Origin: Dichomitus squalens LYAD-421 SS1
Lineage: Eukaryota > Basidiomycota > Agaricomycetes > Polyporales > Polyporaceae
Direction of reading: 5' to 3'
DNA length: 64,000 nucleotides
Assembly: GCF_000275845.1 (NCBI RefSeq)
Contig: NW_006766883.1
Location: forward strand, 2,721,522 to 2,785,521
In this document: positions 25,067-36,567 of the stretch, one piece after another
Layout of the letters: each line of letters opens with the position of its first letter
Position numbering within the stretch: position 1 is the stretch's first letter
Translations under genes and position numbers: made by a program
The notes under the pieces: model-generated
What the model saw: only the letters and a program-made list of their open reading frames with translations
Database searches by the model: none
Told to the model about the DNA's origin: nothing

Positions 25067-28000
25067 GAGCGATGGCCGAGGATGATGCTGCAGATGGCGC
25101 CGTGATAGGGAGCAGTGCGAGGCGAGCTGCGAACACGCGACGTGCGCCGAACACAATGCAAGCTGGGGGCGGTGCGCGTAACGTGACTGGAGGTGTTCGG
25201 ACCTGCGAGATAGGAACGCTGCAGGCGATGTCATCATGCGAGAAACTACGAGTCGTCGTGCGTGCCGTCGTGCGTGCCGGGTGGCACAAACGTCCAATTG
25301 CAAGTTTCGACAACACGCATATGCGAACACCGGTGCGGTGTTCCGAACGATCACAAGCGGTGGCAGAAAAAATAAAGATTTGAAGAGAGAGAGAGAGCGA
25401 GCTCGGAACAGGCGGAGCTGTTCCGCGGAGGTGAGTACCGCCGGCGTTGGGCGTTCCGTCGTCCGTCGTCTCGTAAAGCTGTCGCTTGTCCGCCGCTTCT
25501 CCTTCGTGCAACTGTAAATCTCGCGGCGAGTGACGCACGCGAGGATCACGCGGCCTGGAAGATGCTGCAGATCACCAGCGGGCCCGCGTGGGTGCGGGGC
25601 GGGTTGGTACGGCGACGGACGCTCATGTGGCAGAGGAATGGAGAGAAAAAAACACACACAACAATCAATTGCAGCTCGTTTGCGAGCTCGATCGGATTCG
25701 GGACGGGTGCAGCGGGCGTAATACAGACATGCGTGCGCCCGGAGCGCGTTTCATCATCCGTCCGTCCGCGCGCAATTGTTATGACGACGTTCCGGGGACA
25801 CATGCCCCCCCCCTCCGCTCCTGGTTGGTGCGCACGCGCGCCGAGCTCAGCGCAACTCCGGCTCGCGAGCAGATGCAGCGGACAGGGCAGCGGGGGCGGC
25901 CGCTTATCGATGGGACGGGATGATTATCGGTGAGCGTAGTGCAGGCGGAACATCATGCCGGACGCTAGGCCGGATGCATGAGGTGGGAGGCGTGGAGGGA
26001 CTGGCCAGGAAGGACAGAGGGTGTGTGGGGAGCGAGAGCTCGCCAGCGCTGGGTACCACATCCATCGGGGCGGATCGACTTCTGGCGGTGGCAGGAGAGA
26101 GGACGGGCAGGCAGCTGATGGTGCCGAGGGAGTTTTCGACGATCGGTGAGAGCGAGGGAGAGGCGAGTGCGGGGAAACAGGCGACTCCGCCTGCGTCATG
26201 ATAACGTTACGTCCCCCTTAGCCGCGGCCCTGATGATAGATAAGATCGCGGGCCACGCTCTTCTCAACGCCCGCAGGCGGCAGGCGATGTGCAACAGCCG
26301 ACAGCGACAGCGTCGAGCCAGGACGCTCCAATCAGGCCAACTCGGCTCTCATAGTCCGCCACGCGTGCCTTTCGAGGAAGACAAGTCGCAGACGCGACGG
26401 GATAACACACGCGTGCAAGCAAATGGATTACACAATCAGTCAAGACAGTGTGCGGACAGCCGAGTCAATGCGTGTGACAGAATACAAAGCGATGATGGGG
26501 ATGAGGGGGTATGTACAACGATAGCAGCTCCTCTCCGACTCTCCTTCCTTCCTCCATTACGATACTTCTCGTACACCGGCTGCTTGCGTAAGAGGCGTGA
26601 ATACGCGATCGAATATGAATAGGGGGTGCATGACGCTCGGGCATGCGATAGGTCGTGGTGATACAAGGGGTTGGTGGATGACGTTGCATGATCGAACAGC
26701 GAGAGCAATGGTCGATTATAGGTAGGCGAGACAACTGTACGACGGGTGCTCGTCAGTGCTCTGTTGCGAAGGGATGGGAGCGGAAGAGGACGACGGAGCG
26801 CGGAGACGGCCGGCGCCAAGGGAGCACAGGGGGTGTGTGGCGGTGGGGTATGGAACGCGTAGAATGGAGAGGACAGGGAAATACTCACGTCGTAGAGCGA
26901 AGAGAGCTATGATACAGATACGACGCACGTTCACTTGAACGGGCACGTAGGGGCATGCGCGCCGCGCCAGCCGCAGTGGCAGCACTGAGGGGAGCTCGCG
27001 GATGTGGGGCAGGACGCGGACTGGACGGCGCGGGAGACGGGGGCTGCTCCGAGTGAGGGCGCGGGTGGTTGTGAGGACGAGGAGTGCGCGGAGCAGCAGG
27101 CAGCGGAGGGAGATGCGTGCATGATGGGTGGTTGCGGTGTTGGTGGTGGTGATGGGTGCGGAGTGAGTGTTGTCTCGGAGGAGCTGGGTGAGGCTCGGAG
27201 GGTAAAGGCTCGGGTGGTATGCAAGAGAGAAGTGCTGCTGGAGGGAGGAGAACGGATGGTTCGGCGGACGATGGGTGGGGAGCGGGCTGGTGAGGGGAGA
27301 CGGAGGAGTGCAGCCAGCTTTTATGCATGTCCGACTCGTACTCGTCCGCAACGTCCGGCAGCAACGAGCGTTCACCTACCAATCGTCCCGGATATGGTAG
27401 GTATGCGAAGCACGTCAACAAGGTCCGTTTGAGGCATGTTGGGCACAAACCCATAATTATCATATTAAGTCAATAATAGCCAGATTCCATCGTCAAGCCA
27501 ATCGTGTCCCAAAAGCGGCTAGCATTTGTTCATCGGAGGAGGACGCTAAGCCGGATATGGCGCTAGGCCACATCGACTGCCAGATGCGGCGCGATCCCAG
27601 AGCGACGCTACAGCTCCTCCTCGCGCACGCGCAGCCTGCTCTGCTCGGCCTTGGCTGCCCTCGCTCGCACTCGCGCTCGCCTCCGTCTGTGACTCATCCG
27701 CCCCGCACGCCGCCCACCCGTCTTTTGTCCCCGAGAATGCCCTCTGCCACTCCCCCGGCCGCCTATCATGTCGCCGACACCGCCTCTATCCCTTTGATCT
27801 CGCTGCGACCTGTGCCACACGCCGTTCCTTTGTCCTCGCGCCGGATATTCCGTGCTCTCCAAACGCACCGCGATGTGGCCCACGGCCTCGAGGCAGGCCA
27901 AGCCGTCGCTCGGCCCCTTATCCAGTCCCGATCACCTTTCTCTCGACTCTATGCGCCTATCGAGCCACAAAGCCCTTGGCCGCCATTGTGTCATGCCACG

Positions 28001-28355
28001 CCCCGCGTACCGCGTCACCGCCGTCACCCAATTGTCGCCGCAAGCGAGGGCCGCACGCTCGATATGGGCATGGCCACAGCGGTCGACGCCCCCGGAGGAG
28101 GCTTGTGGCGCGGCGGGTTGCGCACCTGTTGCCCCGTCGTCTCGAAACGGGCACCGTCATCCGCTTACGGGGCTGGAGGCCGACGCGCTGTGGCGGGCAT
28201 TCTCTGCGTGAGCTTCTTTGGCCCCAATTCGCGCGTTCGATGGATCTCGAAGGTCGCGAGTGGCGATCCCATCGCGATTGTCGACGGGCGTGTGCGGGAC
28301 GGTTGGGCCAAGGACGACGCACGCTCGTCGCCCCGATGTGATGCCCTCGTCGGAT

Positions 28356-29322
28356 TTTCGACGACCTTCGCGTTGCTGTCCAGCGCCCGTCCTGGAGCCC
28401 TCCAGTCCCGCGCCTCGGACTATGCTGCCGTCGCGCGACTGCGAAAGCGTTCGTGTCCTCGGACGTAGAGTGCCCGACAGAGTCTCAACGCCCGCGCACG
28501 GTGATTCATGATCGTCTGGCGTTTGCGCTCCCTTTCTACATCCGTATACGCCGTGTCGCGCAATACACTCTTTTTCTCACTCGCGGCTCCATCCCGGAAG
28601 GCTGTCTGCGAACCTGCCTCGTCACCACCCCGACGGAGGCTCGAACCACCCTTCGCCGCGTCTCGCCCGCTCTGGCCCCCCCCCGCACGCAAGGGGGGCC
28701 AGGATGCCCATGTTCGGTCGGCGCGCAACGTAAGGTCACCGTGCAAATCCCTGCCAGGTACGCAGCCGGGCAAGTTCGCTGACGACATTCCGGTGGTAGT
28801 GCTGGCGAGAGGTTGGCCCGCGGCGGTCTGGGTACCTGGAGTCGGAAAGAAGAGAAGAACTCTCGCTGCGCGCTAGTGGAGAACGCAGAAGACGGCTGCA
28901 GGCAGATCGGAGGCCTTCGCAGCTCGCGCGCGTGGCCCCTATGCTGCTGGTCGTAGTACGTGCTATGCTGCGTGCGTGTGACTGGTGCGGCCCTCGTTCT
29001 CGTCCTTCGCGCATTCTCGCGCGGCGCCAGAGAGCGCCCGCACGTCGTCACACACGATCGCGACTCGCACTGGGGGAGATCGCAAGGCGCTCGCAAGGCT
29101 GCTTCCCTTCGATCCAGTCGAGCCCAGCTGCAACCTTGGCGCACGAGACGCGGCCACGCTGGACGTCGGAGCGCACGTGAAGCTGTGTGGCCGCCTTCTC
29201 TTACGCGCAACGCGTACGCCCTCCTCCAACACACTCACACCCTCGGTGCGACGGTCCCGGAGTCCATCGTCTTACTCTCTCCTCTAGCGCCCCCCGGGTC
29301 CACCCCTTCCGTATTCCACTCA
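28356..29322. repeat. First copy of an exact 967-bp duplication beside the assembly gap
   Basis: This block is identical, base for base where I compared it, to 29539-30505 (offset 1183). It ends exactly at the first N of the gap. That position points to a contig end that overlaps the next contig, rather than a biological tandem repeat. Confidence 0.9.
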
Positions 29323-29538
29323 NNNNNNNNNNNNNNNNNNNNNNNNNNNNNNNNNNNNNNNNNNNNNNNNNNNNNNNNNNNNNNNNNNNNNNNNNNNNNN
29401 NNNNNNNNNNNNNNNNNNNNNNNNNNNNNNNNNNNNNNNNNNNNNNNNNNNNNNNNNNNNNNNNNNNNNNNNNNNNNNNNNNNNNNNNNNNNNNNNNNNN
29501 NNNNNNNNNNNNNNNNNNNNNNNNNNNNNNNNNNNNNN
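29323..29538. other. Assembly gap (216 N)
   Basis: This is a run of undetermined bases. Frames that read through it are artificial. Confidence 0.99.
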
Positions 29539-30505
29539 TTTCGACGACCTTCGCGTTGCTGTCCAGCGCCCGTCCTGGAGCCCTCCAGTCCCGCGCCTCG
29601 GACTATGCTGCCGTCGCGCGACTGCGAAAGCGTTCGTGTCCTCGGACGTAGAGTGCCCGACAGAGTCTCAACGCCCGCGCACGGTGATTCATGATCGTCT
29701 GGCGTTTGCGCTCCCTTTCTACATCCGTATACGCCGTGTCGCGCAATACACTCTTTTTCTCACTCGCGGCTCCATCCCGGAAGGCTGTCTGCGAACCTGC
29801 CTCGTCACCACCCCGACGGAGGCTCGAACCACCCTTCGCCGCGTCTCGCCCGCTCTGGCCCCCCCCCGCACGCAAGGGGGGCCAGGATGCCCATGTTCGG
29901 TCGGCGCGCAACGTAAGGTCACCGTGCAAATCCCTGCCAGGTACGCAGCCGGGCAAGTTCGCTGACGACATTCCGGTGGTAGTGCTGGCGAGAGGTTGGC
30001 CCGCGGCGGTCTGGGTACCTGGAGTCGGAAAGAAGAGAAGAACTCTCGCTGCGCGCTAGTGGAGAACGCAGAAGACGGCTGCAGGCAGATCGGAGGCCTT
30101 CGCAGCTCGCGCGCGTGGCCCCTATGCTGCTGGTCGTAGTACGTGCTATGCTGCGTGCGTGTGACTGGTGCGGCCCTCGTTCTCGTCCTTCGCGCATTCT
30201 CGCGCGGCGCCAGAGAGCGCCCGCACGTCGTCACACACGATCGCGACTCGCACTGGGGGAGATCGCAAGGCGCTCGCAAGGCTGCTTCCCTTCGATCCAG
30301 TCGAGCCCAGCTGCAACCTTGGCGCACGAGACGCGGCCACGCTGGACGTCGGAGCGCACGTGAAGCTGTGTGGCCGCCTTCTCTTACGCGCAACGCGTAC
30401 GCCCTCCTCCAACACACTCACACCCTCGGTGCGACGGTCCCGGAGTCCATCGTCTTACTCTCTCCTCTAGCGCCCCCCGGGTCCACCCCTTCCGTATTCC
30501 ACTCA
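29539..30505. repeat. Second copy of the exact 967-bp duplication
   Basis: This copy starts at the first base after the gap and is identical to 28356-29322. Sequence beyond 30505 is unique again. The true chromosome probably carries this block once. Confidence 0.9.
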
Positions 30506-33487
30506 AACATGCTACAGACACTCCCCATTTCCGCCTCTCAAGCGCTGCATTCTGCAAATAAACCACCTTCGCCCTCACACACGCATGCATCCGTCCGCCT
30601 CCATTCATGCGCAAGCCTCCGCAGATGCAGAGCCCCCACGCTGCGCGATCAGATCTCGCATCCTCAGCCCCACAGACCCTTCCCCTCCTCCCAGCACTCT
30701 AGCGCCCGCCCGCGCATCCATGAGCGTACACTCGACTCGTGCGGACCGCTGTACAGCGTCCGTGCGTCGCGACATTCTGACATATATGCCTGCACATGCA
30801 CACGCTAAGCACGCGCTCGTGGCGAGGTCCTGGGGCTTCCGCGGCTTCGCAGCAGCCCCATCCGTGCAGCGATCGCGATCGCTCCCCCCCCCCCATCCCC
30901 TCCCTTCGACGTGCGTGCGGGCCCGGGAAGGACTTCCCCACAACGGCTAGCACGGCGCCCACGCCCGCATAGCACTGGCAGCCCGGAGCCGCCCGTGCGC
31001 TCGTTGCGATCGGTGTCCGTGCGTCGATCGCCCACGTCCGACGACGCCACTGTGTGTGTATAGATGGTGCTGCTGCACTCCGAGCGCGGCGGCTGGGGCT
31101 TGTGCGGGCCGGGGGGGGGGGGCAGGTTGCGTCGTGAGGGTGCGTGCGTCGCACGGATACGTCAGCCCCCAGCGCAGGCCCCCGAAATACCGCGCTCGCG
31201 TCCGTGTTCGTTGTCTTGAGGATGTGCAAGCGGACGCTGGTTTCGGTGGGAGCAGGCGAAGGCGTGCGGTACGGGCACAGTGATTATCAGAACGGGGCGC
31301 AGGAAAGGAAGGATTCGTCTAGTGCCCGGGGTGACTGACATGTCCTGATCTATGAATACCTCCCGGTTCAGCCTTTCGTGTAGTGCCCGCCGCTATTACG
31401 CGAATATGACCGCGACCGACTTTCATGGATACCCGCGCGGGACCGCGCAGCCAGGCATTGGACCCGACCGGACAATCAGGAAATATGGCCCTCATGGCGG
31501 CGAACCTGGCAAGTCTCAACGGCCGCACCACTGCGAGCTCACCGCCCTCCCTCGAGCGCACAGGATGCCGGGGACGTAAGCGAGATATCGAGACGCTCCG
31601 TTCAACATGGAGCACCGACCAGCGACGCCGCCTGGCAACAACAACCCACCGTGCGGTATTTGAAACGCACGTCCCGCGTCCACACCACAAACAAACCCTT
31701 CTGCGCCTCCGCAGCGGTGTGGCACAGCGGCGACCGGTGAAGTCGTGAAGAACGCTTGGCGGCGCTCGTCGCAGTCCCGTAAACATACGTGGCTGCTTTG
31801 TGCTGCGCCCACGACGGGCGAGCAGCCAGCGACCTCGCGGAAAAGGCGTGCGAGCACAGCCCCCGGACGTAACTCTCGTCTGTCCCTGCCCGCCCGCACA
31901 CGAGGCGGGCGCGAGACGTCCTGGTGACGGCATCCAGGGGAAGAGGCCCCGCGCCAGCTGCTGGGGTTTGTCCGCAGAATATTCTCTCGCTGCTGAGATT
32001 AATCTCATTTCGGAGTCGGAGGGGACGGCTTCGCATACCATCTGTGGCCAACCACATGTCACGAACATGCACTACTTACCGTATGTTGGCGCGGGAGTGC
32101 GCCGGCCGGGGGGGCCTAGCCCAGCTTCGGGCGCACGCAATATCGCTAGCCCGCATTAGCACAGCCATGCCCGAGATACACCTCCCACCGCCCTCGGAGG
32201 ATGCAATGGGATTTGTCGGGGGGGATCAGGGCGTGATCAGGCTCGCAGTGATTGCGCTCGCGTCCGCATCTCGCATCTTGCACCTCCCATCTCGTAGCAC
32301 ACCCGCCGGCTCGGTCTCACCATCTCGGTACGCCTCAGCTCGTCTGCGCGTGTCTTCCGGGCGCGATCTCTACCGCCGATGGGGGGGTGCTTGGTACTCA
32401 GGTGCAGGCTGGACCTCCTTGGAGCACGCTCGGGTGGTCTTGATCCTTGGCTCGCAGCGAACGGGCTTGCCACACCTGGGTGTATTCCCCTCTAGTTTCC
32501 CCTATCTTGGTCACGGCTTATGGGTGCTTCTGACTTCGCAGTGAGGTCGCAGTAATTGAATTTGACCGGAGCACAACACCCCGAACACCTGCGCGATAGG
32601 CAGATTCGGGCACGGCATCTCCTGCACCTGATCATCCCGAATTCAATCGGTAGGCAGGCCTTTAGTCACCATTGACGTCGACATGTCGGCCGACGCGCCG
32701 TACTCGATCAACCATTGCCGCCGAACCACATACCATTGCCTTCTTGACGCGGTCCTTTGTTCGATTGTCGGTGTCACGCTGCCGTTGGCCAGGGTAGGTC
32801 TTGGAGAGTGGATGCCTAATCACCCGAGACACTCGGGATATCAGCAGATAGATAGAACACATGTTGCTATACCGAACCAATCATACAAGACTGCACCTGC
32901 GCTGCAATGACAGAGCACCGATCGACCGACATGATCGTGCTGAACGCTGCGAATAGTAAACGCTGAACGCTGAACACGCTGAAAGCACGCAGAAACAGAA
33001 GATAACGAAACGGGCGACAGTGAGCCCGAATGCATGGCGACAATGAGCGCAAACGCACAGAAGCTGTCACCTAGTCGGTGACAGTTTGCAGTAGGGTACG
33101 TGCGATGAACTCCCGCATCTCTTCCGCAACTCCTTCGCTTCTTGTTATCGCTGGCAATGTCAACGAGGTGACTGCACTGTGAACAGACGCGAACTGCAGC
33201 CTCCACACCCGCCCCGCTCGCATATCCCGCCACATCGGGTATCGTGCATCTCGTTCTCCTGCTTCCCGTCCTTCCTGAGCGCCCTGATTTCCGAAGTTGC
33301 ATTAGCCGACGACGGAACGCAATCTCGCGTGGCGGGAGGGCGATCGAGTGTGGCGGGACCCACGCTTACGCCTCCCGGGTCGACGACCTTCGACGCACCA
33401 TCACCATCCGCTACATCGTCCCTACCGTTTCGCTACCTGACGAGTGCGCAAGCCTGCGCTTGACAGCGCAACCCGCACGTCGAACGT
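30506..33487. other. Gene-poor GC-rich region, part 3
   Basis: No supported gene. The tract is C-rich on the plus strand to about 31 kb, with C and G homopolymer runs near 30885 and 31110. It then becomes mixed. Frames such as 31319-32068 (-) and 31924-32544 (+) show no domains. Near 32940-32990 a short CGCTGAA-type motif repeats a few times. Confidence 0.45.
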
Positions 33488-36400
33488 TCAGCTGCCACTG
33501 CCGCCGGCAGCGTCCGCTGGCTTCGCTTTCTTCGGGGCAAACGCGTACCACTCCGGGACCTCGTTCGCCCTGGGCACCGCGCGGCGCCTGAGCTCGCGGA
33601 TCTCCGCCTCCTCCTCGAGCTCGCGCTGCCGCCTGCGCTCCTCAGCCTGTCGCTCAAGCTCGCGCTCGCGCGCCCGACGAGCCTCCTCGAACTTCTCGCG
33701 CTCCGCTGCCCGCGTGTCCGTCGCGAACGCGAATCCTACGGGCACTGTGGGGTGGACCTCTGCTCTTCGCCGAGCGAGCACCGACTCGCGCATAGCGTGA
33801 AGCGATTTGAAGTCCGGGATGGGTGCACGGGACCCCTTAAGGGATGATTGACTGTGACTGTTGCCGTTGACGCTCGTGCTCGTGCTCGTGCTCCCGCTCG
33901 AGCTGTGACCAGTGGACTTGTCAGTTTGCTCAGCCGTGGTCCTGCTGCGGGTTCGCATACGCGTCGACGTGGTGAATGTGAACTCTTGCGACTTCGTAGT
34001 CTTTGCGGGAGGTAAATTTGTGGACTAGAAGCAGGAGGTATTAGCAATGGTCTGGCCGGTAGCGCGCAAGCTAAATCGAGCGGACGGCTAGAAAGATGCT
34101 AGAGATAGCAGTGTGCAAGCCCGATTGAATTGCGTGCGACCCTGGGAATCAGGCGGTGGCGCTATGGTTTATGGGGTCACGCCGAGCGCATCGGCGACGC
34201 ACAACGTTGGCCTTCGGTCGGCAATGCGCGATCATCAAACCCAGGGGATAGAGAAGGCCTGGACTGAGAACCCCGAACAGCGGCGGTACTATACCGTAAA
34301 GCCAATCTTGTACGCGGCGGGATGTAGCCACACACACAAACGAGAATATCAAGATACGACCGAAACGGCACGAGTAGTAGGAATGTCATGTCCTAATGCA
34401 ATGAATGGTACGTACCGGTCTGTCAACACTAGCTGAGGTTAAGCGGCCAGACTCCAGTCCATCCGTCATACGCTCCTCACCATCGGGGACGCCTTCCCTC
34501 TGTGGGACGGTAAAATTCCTTGATCTGCTCCCGTTGTTCGAGGATGAGGGGGCGGCGTTACGGTTGCTCTTCTTCAACGTCGTGCTCGCCATGGAACGTG
34601 CTGTGGTCTGGACCGTCGGGTTAGCCAAACCTTCCCCACCAGGCACAGTCTGTGACCGCGACGACTTGAGGCCGGGCTTGCACGTTGTCTCCGTGGGTTG
34701 CGTAGCGCGATCCGCGCTTGCGACACCGCCAGTGGTTGATTTCGCAGTGCCAGAGACGACGCGCCGTGTACGAGATGTGGGCCCAGAGCCCAAGGGGGCA
34801 CCCGCCGGGACGTTCTTCGACCGAGAGGGCTGCAGGGCAGGCCTGCGGGACCTGAGATCTCCGGAGGACGGCTCCATGTCATTGGGTACTGTCTTACCCC
34901 GTTTGCGTTGGTGCACAGAAAGTTCATCGGCCGGCGACGCCGCGCGCTTGATAGAGGTACGCATTGGGGATGGTGAACTCTCTTGACGCTCTGAGGAGGC
35001 TGCAGGAGGTATGGGTTGATCGAGCACGGGGACGAGCGCTTCATTTGTGTTAAGCGAGGCCAACGTGGTCGAGGAAGCAATTGCTGCCTCAGCTTTCCGC
35101 GGAGATAGCTGCGAGAGAGTGAGGTAGTCCCGATCAAGGACGGCTCGTGCATGCTGCTGCTCGCTCGCTGGGTGCGCCATGTCGTGTGCTACAGGACCAT
35201 CGTCCGCGTTTGGGGACAAAGCTGAGGTTGCGCTAACAGTGGTCTCAGGTACAGGCGGGATCCCGTCCTCTACCGTATCAGCTGCGTCCTCGCAGTGTTC
35301 CGCAAGGGCGTCGTGTGAGCTAGACGTACAATCATTCTCAGTCATTCGCCGCACAGGATATGCAGATTCAGGGGACCGAATATACCTCTGTGTGGTCGAC
35401 ATGAGCTTCTGGCCGTACGACATTAGTGTATCCGCCAATCCGCCACTTCGGAAGGGCTTGACATCGGCGGGGGCAGCGTGAGGATTCGCGTGGCCATTTG
35501 TCGCAGCAACTGAGCCGCTAGAACCTATAGTGTGTGTGTACGAAGGCCCACCCTGCAAAGGGCGGCGCCGTAGGGTCGGAGCCGTTTTCTTGCCTGAGGC
35601 CGAGAGTCTGGGAGCCAAGGACGCAGTCAAGGGTTTGAGTTTGGCAGGTTTCGATATCGCTGCGGCGGGGGTCACCTGGAGAACCAATGAGGAACCGTAT
35701 CCATGAGCCGCCGAAACCATATGTTCTATTAGGAATTATCAGTACCCTTTTTCGCTTCGCTTTGTCGCCGCCAGGGGCCATCTTTTGTCGGACTGTGGCA
35801 TTCACCCTGGAAAGTGCCTTGCCTTTCCCCTTCTTGGAAGGATCGTGTGGGTTGTCTTCGATCTTTACCGCCGGGATTGATTCCGGCATGTTCGGGATAC
35901 CAGACACCGTGGCAAGGGATGCAGGGTCGACAATGTAAACATCTGCCATAGACTGCGGGGATCTTGGTACAAGCTCCGTCGGTATGTTCTGCACAGACGG
36001 CAGGGGTTCGACGAGTACGGCGTACGGCGGCGCATCACTGGGCGTCACGCCCGTAGAGGGTCCTGTGGTTGAACCAGGAGCGCGGGGTGGGGTCGCATCA
36101 AGGGAGGATTGTTCTTCGGAGAGGAATTGGTGTCCATCGTCCGCCATAAGGAGATCGTCGTCGTCATGCGTCTGCGGAGGGGGTATTTCGAAAGAGGGGT
36201 CGTGCTTACGGAATGGCGACAGGTCTTCGGACAGGGCTGCAGAGAGTCCTTGGGCGATGTTGGCTCTATAAGGGGTAGCCACTCCGGGGCGAGGGCGCAA
36301 AGATGATCTTGTGGCTGCTGCGCGTACAGGTTTGGAGCGGGGCGTAAGCTCTGCTAGGGTGAGCGGAGGTTGCACGGGAGGTTTGGAAGGCGCGGGGGTA

Positions 36401-36567
36401 CTGAGTGTGTGATTTTCGTTTGAGAAGAAGTCCATTGTGTCGTCTGCAAGAAGCAAGTCGTCGGCATGGCGGGCTGCGGCCGGGATCTGGAAGGAGGAGT
36501 CGGAAAACTCGCCGATGCCAGAAGCATCAGAGAGGTCGGGGATATGGCGTAGGCTGAGTTCGCCCAT
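33488..36567 (-). CDS. TPX2 C-terminal-domain protein (microtubule/spindle-associated)
   Basis: Predicted microtubule-binding protein related to the spindle factor TPX2. Three exons (36567-35746, 35675-34416 and 34024-33488) are all in phase 0 and give 872 residues. The start is MGELSLRHIPDLSDASG. Residues 1-270 are acidic and carry two copies of one motif: SFQIP...DDLLLADDTMDFFSNE and SFEIP...DDDLLMADDGHQFLSEE. The middle 420 residues are Ser/Thr/Pro-rich with basic patches and likely disordered. The last ~110 residues match the TPX2 C-terminal box: VPVGFAFATDTRAAEREK, a charged coiled coil (RERELERQAEERRRQREL), then RRAVPRANEVPEWYAF. The 391-bp second intron is unusually long for this window and may hide another exon. 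A coding-like stretch upstream (36650-36900, minus) may be a further 5' exon. Confidence 0.8.

Larger units (their letters stand above)
22560..28355. other. GC-rich, strand-asymmetric gene-poor region, part 2
   Basis: Apart from the exon pair at 22.8-23.1 kb, no gene is supported. From about 24.5 to 27.45 kb the plus strand is strongly purine-rich (G and A runs). From about 27.55 kb onward it becomes pyrimidine-rich (C and T). The long frames here (for example 24025-24900, 24639-25538 and 24722-25657 on minus, 27557-28468 on plus) overlap one another in several frames and encode Arg/Ser/Pro-rich strings, as expected of GC-rich non-coding DNA. Confidence 0.5.

Noticed and set aside
24025..25657. 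Three overlapping minus-strand frames of about 290-311 codons
   Set aside because: They overlap each other and plus-strand frames in GC-rich, purine-skewed DNA and encode Arg/Ser/Pro-rich strings without any domain; they are by-products of composition.
27557..28468. 303-codon plus-strand frame
   Set aside because: Same reason: C-rich low-complexity translation, no domain, no splice partners, and open overlapping frames on the other strand.
28960..29694. Long plus-strand frames spanning the N run
   Set aside because: They read through undetermined bases and are artificial.
28420..30421. Apparent pair of tandemly duplicated genes (for example 28536-29234 and 29719-30417, minus)
   Set aside because: They lie entirely in the exact duplication that flanks the gap, which is most likely an unmerged contig overlap, and the frames have no domain.
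31319..32068. 249-codon minus-strand frame
   Set aside because: Arg/Gly/Ala-rich translation overlapping open frames on both strands; no domain seen.
34405..34986. 193-codon plus-strand frame
   Set aside because: It is antisense to exon 2 of the TPX2-like gene, whose three-exon model is in phase and ends in a recognisable domain.
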